From an uncultured Lachnospiraceae bacterium (GTDB lineage Bacteria; Bacillota_A; Clostridia; Lachnospirales; Lachnospiraceae): DNA of 15,577 bases. Positions 8,348 through 15,467 of the stretch are shown here, piece by piece (the first letter of the stretch is position 1; every line of letters begins with the position of its first letter). Below the pieces are notes generated by a model. That model saw only the letters and a list, made by a program, of their open reading frames with translations. It searched no databases and was not told the origin of the DNA. The stretch is from assembly GCA_900555005.1 (NCBI GenBank), contig USJM01000021.1, forward strand, positions 1 to 15,577, read 5' to 3'. Both the position numbers and the translations under genes were made by a program.

Positions 8348-9330
8348 ATGAAGAAGAATTCACAGAGGATGCGGAGGCAGTCGGAACACCTGTATCTGAG
8401 GAGCTGGTCTATCGGACAGACGCCGCAGATGCCTGCAGCCGACTGGATGTCTTCCTGACGGAAAGGATGAACGGACAGACCCGGTCCTATATCCGGAAGC
8501 TGATTGAGGAGGGGCATGTTCGGACGTCCGGTACGGATTCTGTTCCTGTCCCTGCCGGAAAAGCCGGGCTGAAGCTGAGGGAAGGACAGGCGGTTTATGT
8601 GCTTCTTCCGCCGCCGGACGATCTGGAAATTAAGCCGGAGAATATTCCCCTGAATATTCTGTATGAGGATGACGACGTGATCGTCGTGAACAAGCCGAAG
8701 GGCATGGTCGTGCATCCGGCTGCCGGCCATATGTCCGGCACGCTTGTCAACGCGCTGCTCTATCACTGCAGGGGGAGTCTGTCCGGGATCAATGGGGTCC
8801 TGAGACCTGGAATCGTACACCGGATTGATATGGACACAACCGGGTCGCTCGTTGCCGCAAAAAATGATAAAGCCCATCAGTGTCTGGCTGCGCAGTTTCA
8901 TGACCACACGATCACAAGGCGCTATCGGGCAATTGTGATCGGAAATCTGAAGCAGGATGAAGGCGTGATCGACGCGCCTCTGGCGAGACACCCGGCTGAC
9001 CGGAAGAAGATGGCTGTCTGTGAGCCGGGGCGGGGAAGAAGAGCAGTGACCCATTACCGTGTTCTGGAACGGTTCGGAACCTACACGTATATCGAGTGCC
9101 GGCTTGAAACCGGACGGACGCATCAGATCCGGGTCCATATGGCACATATCGGACATCCGCTTCTCGGGGATACCGTGTACGGGCCTTCCAGATGCCCGTA
9201 TTCCCTTGAAGGACAGACCCTGCATGCGATGGTGCTGGGATTCAAACATCCCGTCACAGGGGCCTATATGGAGTTTACAGCGCCTCTTCCGGAGTATTTT
9301 AAGCAGCTGCTTGAAACATTCAGGCGCTGA
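8344..9330 (+). CDS. rluD: 23S rRNA pseudouridine synthase, RluD/YlyB type
   Basis: An intact 328-residue protein. RluA-family enzymes isomerise uridine to pseudouridine in rRNA; RluD members act on 23S helix 69. An N-terminal S4 RNA-binding domain (about residues 25-95: SRLDVFLTERM, SRSYIRKLIEEGHV-like) precedes the catalytic domain. That domain has VIVVNKPKGMVVHPA and the catalytic Asp motif GIVHRIDMDTTGSLV, then RRYRAIV, ECRLETGRTHQIRVHM and HPLLGDTVYG. The start at 8344 is chosen for the ATGA overlap with the lspA stop. An in-frame ATG at 8299 would add 15 basic residues but has no ribosome site. lspA-rluD adjacency is common in Firmicutes. The exact target site cannot be fixed from sequence alone. 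Confidence 0.9.
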   Translation: MNEEEFTEDAEAVGTPVSEELVYRTDAADACSRLDVFLTERMNGQTRSYIRKLIEEGHVRTSGTDSVPVPAGKAGLKLREGQAVYVLLPPPDDLEIKPENIPLNILYEDDDVIVVNKPKGMVVHPAAGHMSGTLVNALLYHCRGSLSGINGVLRPGIVHRIDMDTTGSLVAAKNDKAHQCLAAQFHDHTITRRYRAIVIGNLKQDEGVIDAPLARHPADRKKMAVCEPGRGRRAVTHYRVLERFGTYTYIECRLETGRTHQIRVHMAHIGHPLLGDTVYGPSRCPYSLEGQTLHAMVLGFKHPVTGAYMEFTAPLPEYFKQLLETFRR

Positions 9331-9366
9331 GGAAAGCAGCAGACGAAAGGTTAAGGAAATCGAAAG

Positions 9367-9860
9367 ATGAAGTTTCTGATTCAGCGAGTGGCGCATGCGT
9401 CCGTGGATGTCGGAGGCAGGACAGTCGGATCCATCCAGAAGGGCTACCTTGTTCTGATTGGAGTCTGTGACAAGGATACAAGGGAGACTGCTGACCAGTA
9501 CATAAGAAAGCTCCTTTCCCTTCGGATCTTTGAGGACGATCAGGGAAAAACGAACCGTTCGCTGGCCGATGTGGATGGGGGGCCGCGCTTTATCTCCCCG
9601 TTTTTGCTGGTTGCGGACTCTTCTTAATATCCCAGTTTACGCTGTATGCGAACTGCCGCAGGGGAAACCGGCCGAGTTTTACAGAAGCCGGAAGTCCGCA
9701 GCACGCGGAGGAAATCTACCAGTATATTGTAGAAGAATGCCGGAAGGCGGTTCCGCTTGTACAGACCGGCATCTTCGGAGCTGACATGAAGGTCAGTCTG
9801 CTGAATGACGGCCCCTTTACCATTCTGCTCGATGAGCATGCATTTGCAGCTCAGAAGTGA
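9367..9860 (+). CDS. dtd: D-aminoacyl-tRNA deacylase Dtd, disrupted by an internal 35-bp duplication
   Basis: Dtd hydrolyses D-aminoacyl-tRNAs, and Gly-tRNA(Ala), as chiral proofreading. The N-terminus [17 protein letters not shown] and KGYLVLIGV is typical. The frame runs to [12 protein letters not shown] and stops at 9624-9626. The true middle and end lie in the previous frame: [22 protein letters not shown] (over two codons past the catalytic SQFT), [19 protein letters not shown] (GP motif, conserved NxGP-like loop NDGP) and [11 protein letters not shown]. Removing about 35 bp (roughly 9588-9622) restores one frame, gives DVDGGPRLISQFT with family spacing, and yields 152 residues, the normal length. 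As it stands the gene should not give active protein. It is the last gene of the aroB-lspA-rluD-dtd run, 36 bp after rluD. Confidence 0.85.
9588..9654 (+). repeat. Diverged 35-bp tandem duplication in dtd
   Basis: Comparing each base with the base 35 positions downstream, 24 of 32 positions match between 9588-9619 and 9623-9654. Translated in their own frames, the copies read [10 protein letters not shown] and [10 protein letters not shown]. The second copy matches the Dtd consensus and the first is the degenerate one. The offset of 35 is not a multiple of three and by itself explains the frame change in dtd. Confidence 0.65.
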
Positions 9861-9900
9861 TCGCTGCGTTTCATATCCGACGGAAGGCGCTTTTTTTGAT
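9861..9900 (+). terminator. Possible weak terminator between convergent dtd and recombinase genes
   Basis: A run of seven T (9891-9897) follows GGAAGGCGC, and TGCGTTT upstream can pair with part of it using G-T pairs. The stem is poor. This 40-bp gap is the only space between the two convergent genes. Confidence 0.3.
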
Positions 9901-11061
9901 TCAGGCTTCAGGGGTTTCCCGGAGTCTGACGGCGCCTGCGGCGCTGCGGCGCCGCGCATCGTCCATGGCCGCATAGTGTTTCCGGGTGGTGTTGACATCC
10001 TTGTGACCGAGTACATCGGCGACCAGATAGATGTCCCCGGTCTGCTGATACAGGGCTGTTCCGTAGGTACTGCGGAGCTTGTGCGGCGTAATTTTCTTCG
10101 TGGTTGTAATCTGCCGGGCATATTTCTTGACCATGTTTTCCACAGCCTGAACGCCCATCCGGCGCCTTTGGGTTGAGTAGAAGAGAGCGTTCTCCTCACC
10201 CGGCTGCGGGACGATGGACTTTCTCTCCTCCAGATAATCCCTCAGCGCCTTTTCCACTTCTCCGCCGAAGTAGACAATGGACTCTGAGCCGCCTTTTCGA
10301 ATGATCCGGATGCCGTTATTCCGGAAATCCACGTCTGTGACATCCAGCCCTACGCATTCGCTGACACGGATTCCGGTTCCAAGGAGCAGCGTGACAATTG
10401 CAAGATCACGCAGGCGCGTTTTTTCATAATATCGTTTTTTCTGACCTGTCAGGTCATCTCCACCATGTTCAATCAAGTCCAGCAGAGCTGCCGATTCACC
10501 TGCGTCAAGACGGACAATCGCCTTCTCATGGAGCTTGGGCATGTCAACCAGAAGGGTTGGATTTGTCCGAATCATCTGTCTCTTGAAGTAATAGGCATAG
10601 AAGCTCCTGAGCGCCGACATCTTGCGCTTGAGGCCCTTTTCGCCGTTGGTGAAGGTTTCCTCGCGCACAGCGCCAACCAGGGAAGGATCCACTGTGTAGA
10701 CCTTCAGAAAGGATTCATATTCCTCGATATCGGTCGGCTGGATCTGATCAAGAACGGACACGTCCCAGGTGAGGATATCTTTTTTGGAAAGGATCGGGTT
10801 GTTTTCCTGCAGATACCGGAAAAAGGTGCGGATATCGTAGGCATACGACAGCCTTGTCCGGGTTGCCGTCGTGGACTCGATTCCAAGAAAATACTGCTTT
10901 GCAAATGGAGGAAATTCCTTCAGAATTTCGCGAAGCTGAAGGGTATTCTGAATGTCCTTTTCGTCATGATAGCTTCGTGGACGGGCTGACGTCTGCGCAG
11001 AGGCCGGACTGGATCCGGATGCCGGCCGGATGATATGTTCACTGGATGATGGTTTCATCAT
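9901..11061 (-). CDS. Tyrosine recombinase/integrase (XerC/XerD/XerS-like), complete
   Basis: A 386-residue site-specific DNA recombinase with an intact catalytic set: Arg in GTGIRVSECVGLD, Lys in IRKGG, HxxR in TPHKLRSTYG, His in LGHKDVNTTRKHY and the nucleophile Tyr in that same segment. A SAM-like core-binding domain occupies about residues 45-175 (RTRLSYAYDIRTFFRYL, MSALRSFYAYYFKR). Its layout, with a long insert before RDLAIVTLLL, recalls streptococcal XerS, a single dimer-resolving recombinase. The first 40 residues are Ser/Pro-rich and unlike Xer proteins. ATG at 11058 or 11061 is possible; AAGGGG lies 8 or 5 bp upstream. No excisionase, attachment-site pair or phage gene is nearby. 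It could be the chromosome-dimer resolvase or a mobile-element integrase. It has its own promoter with a LexA-like operator. Confidence 0.88.
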   Translation of the reverse strand: MMKPSSSEHIIRPASGSSPASAQTSARPRSYHDEKDIQNTLQLREILKEFPPFAKQYFLGIESTTATRTRLSYAYDIRTFFRYLQENNPILSKKDILTWDVSVLDQIQPTDIEEYESFLKVYTVDPSLVGAVREETFTNGEKGLKRKMSALRSFYAYYFKRQMIRTNPTLLVDMPKLHEKAIVRLDAGESAALLDLIEHGGDDLTGQKKRYYEKTRLRDLAIVTLLLGTGIRVSECVGLDVTDVDFRNNGIRIIRKGGSESIVYFGGEVEKALRDYLEERKSIVPQPGEENALFYSTQRRRMGVQAVENMVKKYARQITTTKKITPHKLRSTYGTALYQQTGDIYLVADVLGHKDVNTTRKHYAAMDDARRRSAAGAVRLRETPEA

Positions 11062-11084
11062 AAAATCCCCTTATGATTCATGAC

Positions 11085-11118
11085 ATCTATTTGTAAAACA
11101 TGTGTTTTCTGTATAGAT
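11085..11118. promoter_or_regulatory. 34-bp interrupted palindrome with a LexA-like core upstream of the recombinase
   Basis: The arms are ATCTAT (11085-11090) and ATAGAT (11113-11118). The core AAAACATGTGTTTT (11095-11108) is itself a palindrome. The core shares 13 of 15 bases with the element over the lexA promoter (AGAACATGTGTTTGC) and reads AAAC-N4-GTTT, one base off GAAC-N4-GTTT. It begins about 11 bp downstream of the recombinase -10 box, where a repressor would block initiation. A recombination (dif-like) site is the alternative. Confidence 0.55.
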
Positions 11119-11129
11119 CTATTGCGGAC

Positions 11130-11158
11130 ATCATACTGCTTCTCCAGCAGAAAGTCAA
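11130..11158 (-). promoter_or_regulatory. Promoter of the tyrosine recombinase
   Basis: On the minus strand, TTGACT (11158-11153) and TATGAT (11135-11130) are separated by 17 bp, a near-consensus sigma-A promoter. The palindrome at 11085-11118 lies directly downstream, and the start codon is about 60 nt from the expected transcript start. Confidence 0.75.
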
Positions 11159-11162
11159 GCAA

Positions 11163-11203
11163 ATGAATACGCCCCGGCAGGAATGCTGTCAGGGCGTATT
11201 CAT
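11163..11203 (-). terminator. Hairpin terminator after the DUF1002 gene
   Basis: ATGAATACGCCC (11163-11174) pairs perfectly with GGGCGTATTCAT (11192-11203), and the loop can extend the stem with GGCAG/CTGTC. On the minus strand it is followed by the modest TTGCTTG. It separates the DUF1002 gene, which ends at 11231, from the recombinase promoter, which starts 5 bp beyond the hairpin. Confidence 0.6.
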
Positions 11204-11230
11204 ATTGGATGATGACAATCGATGAATGGC

Positions 11231-13369
11231 TTACTGGGCCTGAACCGGGATAAAGTACCGGAGGGTTGAGCCCTGTGCGGAGGCATCCGCGGATTCTGTC
11301 TCGCCGGCACCGGCTGCGGAATATTGCAGATCCACTTCCGCAAGTCCAGGTGCATTCTGCAGCGTGATGGTGACAGAAAGATCGCCTCCGGCCGTAACTG
11401 AGCCGGATCCGTCAGCAGTATTGACCGCCGCTGTTCCATCCGGACTGCTCAGAGAAGCTGTTGTAAACGAACCGTCGTCTGTCACGGCTGCACTCAGCAC
11501 CGCGCCTGCCTTCAGATCAGACAAAGATACATTCCCGAGATTCAGACCGGCGGCTGCCCGGAAGGAGGCCTTGTATGTCACATTCTGAAGGTCAACAGAG
11601 ACCTGCGGCGCCGAGGAGACCGCTGATGCATCCGTGGTCTGTGCGAAGGTGCCGTTCAGCGTCAGCTGATAGGCTGTTCCGGCTGCCGGGACGACTGGAT
11701 TCCCGCTTGTATCCTTCGGCTGGAAGAACAGGCCGGTCAGCTGATCCCAGCTGTTCTCCGACTTGAACTCGTCGTTCGCAGTTCCACTGCTGACGGCTGT
11801 TACCTGGCTCTTGTCAGAGAGATCCGCACTTCCAAGCACATTGCCGGATGCATCTGCAACCGTAAAGGTACCGCTGACCGGAATAAGTGAATCGCTCTTC
11901 AGTGCAATCGCAAAGGACGGCACAAAGACTTCTCCGGTTTTCGACAGGTAACTCGTCGAATAGGAAGACGTCTGATCGGTTGTGATGGAAGCTGCTGTCT
12001 CTGCCGCCGGTTCGGTTACGGCTGTCTGAGGCTGATCGGATGCCTGCGCGTCTGCCGCCTGGGGCTCCGGGGTCTGCGCGTCTGAGCCTGCGCATCCGTC
12101 TGCGGGGTCTCCTGAGATGCGGTATCAGACTGAGATGTCTGGTCAGTATTGGAGTCCTGCGTCGTGATCACAAGTCCGGAAGCGTCGGTCTGGGATGTCG
12201 ATTCAGACTGTTTCTGGCCGTCCTGCTCTCCTGCAATCAGCTTGTCGTTGTCTGAAGCGCCGTTCTGAATGTCATTCTGAATGACGGCGGAATCCGTACC
12301 GGTGACGAGTGTGCTGCTGGTGCTGCCGTTGTTCAGTGCGGACAGATCGGTATCGGAGAAGATGCTTGCCTCCGACTCTGAGGAAGCGGTCTCTGTCTCG
12401 CCGGCGGACGATGCGTTCGCTTCGGTTGTCTTCTCCGTGGACTCCTGATTCTTGGTACTGTCATCAACAATCTTCTGTGTGTTATCGGTGTTGGCAACGC
12501 CGGTTGTCTGTGACAGATCCTTCTGAACCTGTGACTGCGCCTCAAGCTGGGCCTTCGCCTCTGCTGCTCCCTGCTGGTAAGCCTGTTCCGCAAGCTTTTT
12601 CGCATAGTCTGTCAGCTGCTGGACGTCCTCCTGGCTGAGCGTGATGCCGTTGTTGTTGGTCGTGTACTGATTGACAACATTGTTGACAATGTTCGTGACC
12701 GACTGGTCATTGACCGTGTTGTTCGTGATGACAGAGTTGTCTGTATTCTGAGAGTCATCCACTGTCCCGTTGATGACCTGCAGCTTGACATCGTTGACAA
12801 TCTGCTGCGCAACCTGCTGGTTCTCGGCGGAGTTGCTCAGGTTCTCCGTGATCTGAATCTCCTGAGCGGACAGGTCCTTCGACTGCTGGCTGATCTGGTT
12901 TCCGGTTGCATTCTCATATGCCATCAGGATCCCGGTCAGTGCGCCGGTTCCGGATACCTCAAATGGTGCTGCTGCGATCGCCTGGCAGTTCGTGACGCCG
13001 CAGGTGATCAGATTGGACGCAATCATGTTGCTGGTAATATAATTCAGGTTTGCGGTCTTGACCTGGACTCCTCCCGTTGTTGTCGGCTTTACCAGCGCGC
13101 AGCTGATGGTCCGGGAACCGATCTGCTCGATCGGAATATAGGACGCCAGGTGGCTGCGCTCATCCTGGTTTGTGACCGTGATGGTCTGAACGCTGTTGTT
13201 GCCGTAGATCCCGAAATACTTGAGGATCGCAGTCTTCTGGTCTTCTGTCAGATCGGCGCCAATGGAGACCACCATGGTTCCGTCGGCAAGAACCGTGAGA
13301 GGGACAGCCCCTCCAAGAAGCGAGGCACGACAGAAGCCGCCGCCAGTATACTCACTACTTTTTTTTCAT
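11231..13369 (-). CDS. Large secreted DUF1002 (YpuA-like) protein with a novel C-terminal region, frameshifted
   Basis: The ATG at 13369 follows AGGAGGAAGAATCCT. The expected signal peptide is MKKKVVSILAAASVVASLLGGAV, but two bases are missing: one in the run of eight A (13359-13366) and one near 13324-13327. The DUF1002 domain (about residues 35-190) has SIGADLTEDQK, YIPIEQIGSRTIS and APFEVSGTGALTG, close to Bacillus subtilis YpuA. A long Asn/Gln/Ser/Thr-rich, probably disordered and partly helical segment follows. A third break at about 12081 shifts the frame; the true sequence goes on (Q)DAQTPEPQAADAQ. The last 250 residues look beta-rich (SGTFTVADASGNVLGSADL, LTLNGTF, SVTITLQ). The repaired length is 713 residues. 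There is no LPXTG or C-terminal membrane helix, so it is probably released. DUF1002 function is unknown. Confidence 0.8.
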
Positions 13370-13471
13370 AGGATTCTTCCTCCTGTCTGAAGGCAGTGCC
13401 CTGTTCACCTGGGGCTTCTGCGTGTCAGATTGACAAAGAGTTTTGGGTGAAATGCCCTGTAACTAGTGCAG

Positions 13472-13500
13472 ATTATACCATCTGAAAGCATAGATAACAA
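13472..13500 (-). promoter_or_regulatory. Extended -10 promoter of the DUF1002 gene
   Basis: On the minus strand, TTGTTA (13500-13495), a 17-bp spacer and a perfect TATAAT (13477-13472) preceded by TGG form an extended -10 promoter. The leader is about 95 nt. It is divergent from lexA; the 282-bp gap 13370-13651 holds only these two promoters and the LexA element. Confidence 0.75.
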
Positions 13501-13560
13501 TGAAGGCATAGTCATCTATTCATTAAGAAAAAGTGAAAGAAGATACAGAAATTGAAACAA

Positions 13561-13573
13561 GAACATGTGTTTG
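13561..13573 (+). promoter_or_regulatory. LexA (SOS) operator upstream of lexA
   Basis: GAACATGTGTTTG contains GAAC-N4-GTTT, the form of SOS box described for clostridia and close to the Bacillus CGAAC-N4-GTTCG. It overlaps the putative lexA -35 box, as expected for autorepression. A second partial copy, CATGTGTT, occurs 23 bp downstream (13587-13594), immediately at the -10 region, and may be a second half-site. Confidence 0.7.
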
Positions 13574-13599
13574 CATTCCGCTGCCCCATGTGTTAAGAT
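13571..13599 (+). promoter_or_regulatory. Putative lexA promoter
   Basis: TTGCAT (13571-13576), a 17-bp spacer and TAAGAT (13594-13599) with an upstream TG at 13591-13592 give an extended -10 promoter. It is weaker than the other promoters here, but it is positioned sensibly relative to the LexA element and the start codon. Confidence 0.5.
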
Positions 13600-13651
13600 G
13601 TTAAGAAACCTGACAGGATTAGCCGGTTGAATGGTGGGAGGTTCTCTATTT

Positions 13652-14274
13652 ATGGCATATGGAAAAATATCAAAGAAGCAGCAGGAAATTCTGGATTACC
13701 TGAAGCGCGAAATTATGAGCCATGGCTACCCGCCGACGGTCAGGGAGATCTGTGATGCCGTGCACCTGAAGTCTACCTCTTCTGTCCACTCTCATCTGGA
13801 ATCTCTTGAGAAGAATGGATATATCCGGCGCGACCCGGCAAAGCCCAGGGCAATCGAGGTCGTAGACGATGCCTTTAACGTTACAAGGCGTGAGGTTGCC
13901 AGCATTCCGCTTGTCGGTCAGGTAGCGGCAGGGTTCCGATCCTCGCTGCACAGAATATCGAAAGCTATTTTCCGCTTCCTGCCGACTATATGCCGCAGAA
14001 TCCGGCTTTTATGCTGCGGGTGAAGGGAACCAGCATGATCAATGCTGGCATCAACAACGGAGATCTTCTTCTGGTAGAGGAACAGAAAACCGCTCAGAAC
14101 GGTGACATTGTCGTCGCGATGATTGACGACTCCGCAACCGTCAAGCGGTTTTACAGAGAAAAGGGATATATCAGGCTCCAGCCAGAGAACGACAGCATGG
14201 ACCCGATCATTGTGAAGGATCATCTTCAGATCATCGGAAAGGTATTCGGTGTCCTTCGGTTTATGGAGCACTGA
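13652..14274 (+). CDS. lexA: SOS repressor LexA, frameshifted
   Basis: LexA represses DNA-damage genes and cleaves itself when stimulated by RecA filaments. The winged-helix N-terminus reads [49 protein letters not shown]. The cleavage region is VAAG followed by (V)PILAAQNIE, with Ala-Gly as the scissile bond. The catalytic Ser is in GTSMINAGI and the catalytic Lys in ATVKRFYRE. The break lies exactly at the cleavage site (13931-13934), where one G is missing from a G-run. The remainder is in the previous frame and ends RFMEH. The repaired length is 207 residues, normal for LexA. The start at 13652 has GGGAGG 10 bp upstream; the in-frame ATG at 13631 has none. A LexA operator lies upstream. 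Confidence 0.93.
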
Positions 14275-14282
14275 ATATCCTG

Positions 14283-15382
14283 TTATTCCTCAGGCTGTTT
14301 CGTGGAAGCAGAATCCGGCTTCCCGGAAGATTCCTGCTCTTCTGGCGCTTTCTTGACCGGCCTGTAGACTGGCGCGGGAGCTGCCTCTTTTTCCTTCCCG
14401 GCTCTGGATGCGAAGGAAGGAGTCAGGACCTTGGAGTGTCCCGGGAGATGGCTGACGGGGACTTCTTTCCTCTTCTCATCAGGCTTTTTTTCAGGTGCTT
14501 TTTTCCTGGCCTCGCTTGCTTTCTTCGCATATTCCTGAGCCTGACGGACAACTTCATTCGCCTTCTGAATTCCTTCCTGGATTCGATCCGGAAAGGCTTT
14601 CACGAGCGCTTCGATCAGTTCCTTTGTGAGAACCATCGACATCCCCATCGGGTTGAGCATGAAGCCGTCGGTATCTTTTCCGGCGTACTGCATCAGCCCG
14701 GGAAGCGGAACTGCGAGCTCCAGAAGTTTCTGATTCTGGCGGAACTTGTCATACTCAAACTGATCCGAGAAACAGGGAACAAACTTCTTGCCATTTTTCA
14801 TGTTCAGGACGGGAACGGAAAACTCATGCCGCTGGAGTTTTTCAGGAAGTGTTCCGGGACCTTCTTTCGGAATGACAGCCACGATATAGCGGGCAGCTGC
14901 GAGATTGGCAGAGAACTCTTCATTCAGCTCGCTGAGGTTCTTTTTTTCCTCATTCGGGATCTGCCGGGTTGCCTCCTGCATAAAATAAAGCCCTGAAAGC
15001 TGGAGGGACGGATTCTCGACCGGTCTCTGGAGCGGCGGAAGGTTGGAAAAATCGAGGCGCTTTACAAGGTCAGACAGCGCAATCTTTGTGACTGCGTCGT
15101 CTGACACATAGGCGATCTCGTTCACATCAAGTGTATAGAGGGAGGCAAAGAAGCCGCCGAACTGCTTCTGCTCCATCTTGGCGCCGCGTATCAGATATTT
15201 CTTCTGTGCATATTCTTCCACAAATTTCTTCAGCTCATCCTCACCGTCGAAAACCCATACCTGGTCATTGTAGGTATCCGGGTCGCGATGATGAATGGCA
15301 TCTTGGTATTCATGCAGAAAGCTGCGTAAAGCGTCTCCTTCTTTTTGATCTGCTGAATGATGAATGCCTGATCGATTGCCAT
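14283..15382 (-). CDS. SseB-family protein with Lys/Pro/Glu-rich tail, frameshifted near the start
   Basis: The true start is ATG at 15382 (MAIDQAFIIQQIKKKETLYAAF), with AGGAG about 12 bp upstream. The first frame reaches FIIA and the rest continues DPDTYNDQVWVFDGEDELKK in another frame, so one base is missing at about 15283-15286. The repaired length is 366 residues. Features that recall SseB-like proteins are the opening domain (residues 1-70), PVENPSLQLSGLYFMQE, and a second domain with VPVLNMKNGKKFVPCFSDQFEYDKF ending NPMGMSMVLTKELIEAL. The last 75 residues are charged and Pro-rich (KKAPEKKPDEKRKE), probably disordered. The molecular function of the family is not established. It converges on lexA with an 8-bp gap. 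Confidence 0.65.
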
Positions 15383-15412
15383 AGTGTTCACTTCTCCTGG
15401 TTTCTATTTTAC

Positions 15413-15455
15413 TCTGAAGGTATTTTGACACGCCCCCTATTATAAAGCCTTCAGA
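15413..15455. repeat. Inverted repeat flanking the -10 box of the SseB-like gene
   Basis: TCTGAAGG (15413-15420) and CCTTCAGA (15448-15455) are a perfect 8-bp inverted pair separated by 27 bp. The pair encloses the TATAAT of the promoter and the likely transcript start. It could be an operator for a dimeric regulator or a long-loop hairpin ending the upstream gene. Confidence 0.4.
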
Positions 15456-15467
15456 CATAATTATCAA
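15439..15467 (-). promoter_or_regulatory. Promoter of the SseB-like gene
   Basis: On the minus strand, TTGATA (15467-15462), a 17-bp spacer and a perfect TATAAT (15444-15439) form a strong sigma-A promoter about 55 bp before the start at 15382. The -35 box lies inside the last codons of the upstream gene. Confidence 0.75.

Noticed and set aside
8275..9396. Long minus-strand open frame opposite rluD (373 codons)
   Set aside because: It is antisense to a well-conserved pseudouridine synthase, resembles no family I know, and arises from codon bias.
12040..12638. Plus-strand Arg-rich open frames opposite the DUF1002 linker
   Set aside because: They are shadows of the low-complexity Ser/Thr/Gln coding on the other strand and have no ribosome sites or recognisable composition.
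12016..13275. GTG-type start at 13275 for the DUF1002 protein
   Set aside because: A ribosome site and MKKK-type signal peptide begin at 13369 once two missing bases are allowed for. The later start lacks a signal peptide.
13370..13651. A possible small RNA or riboswitch in the DUF1002/lexA gap
   Set aside because: No conserved aptamer-like structure is visible; the gap is accounted for by two divergent promoters and the LexA element.
13631..14023. Programmed -1 frameshifting or split genes as the cause of the many frame changes
   Set aside because: No shared slippery heptamer plus downstream structure is seen, and the breaks fall at different places in unrelated housekeeping genes. Sequencing error explains them more simply.
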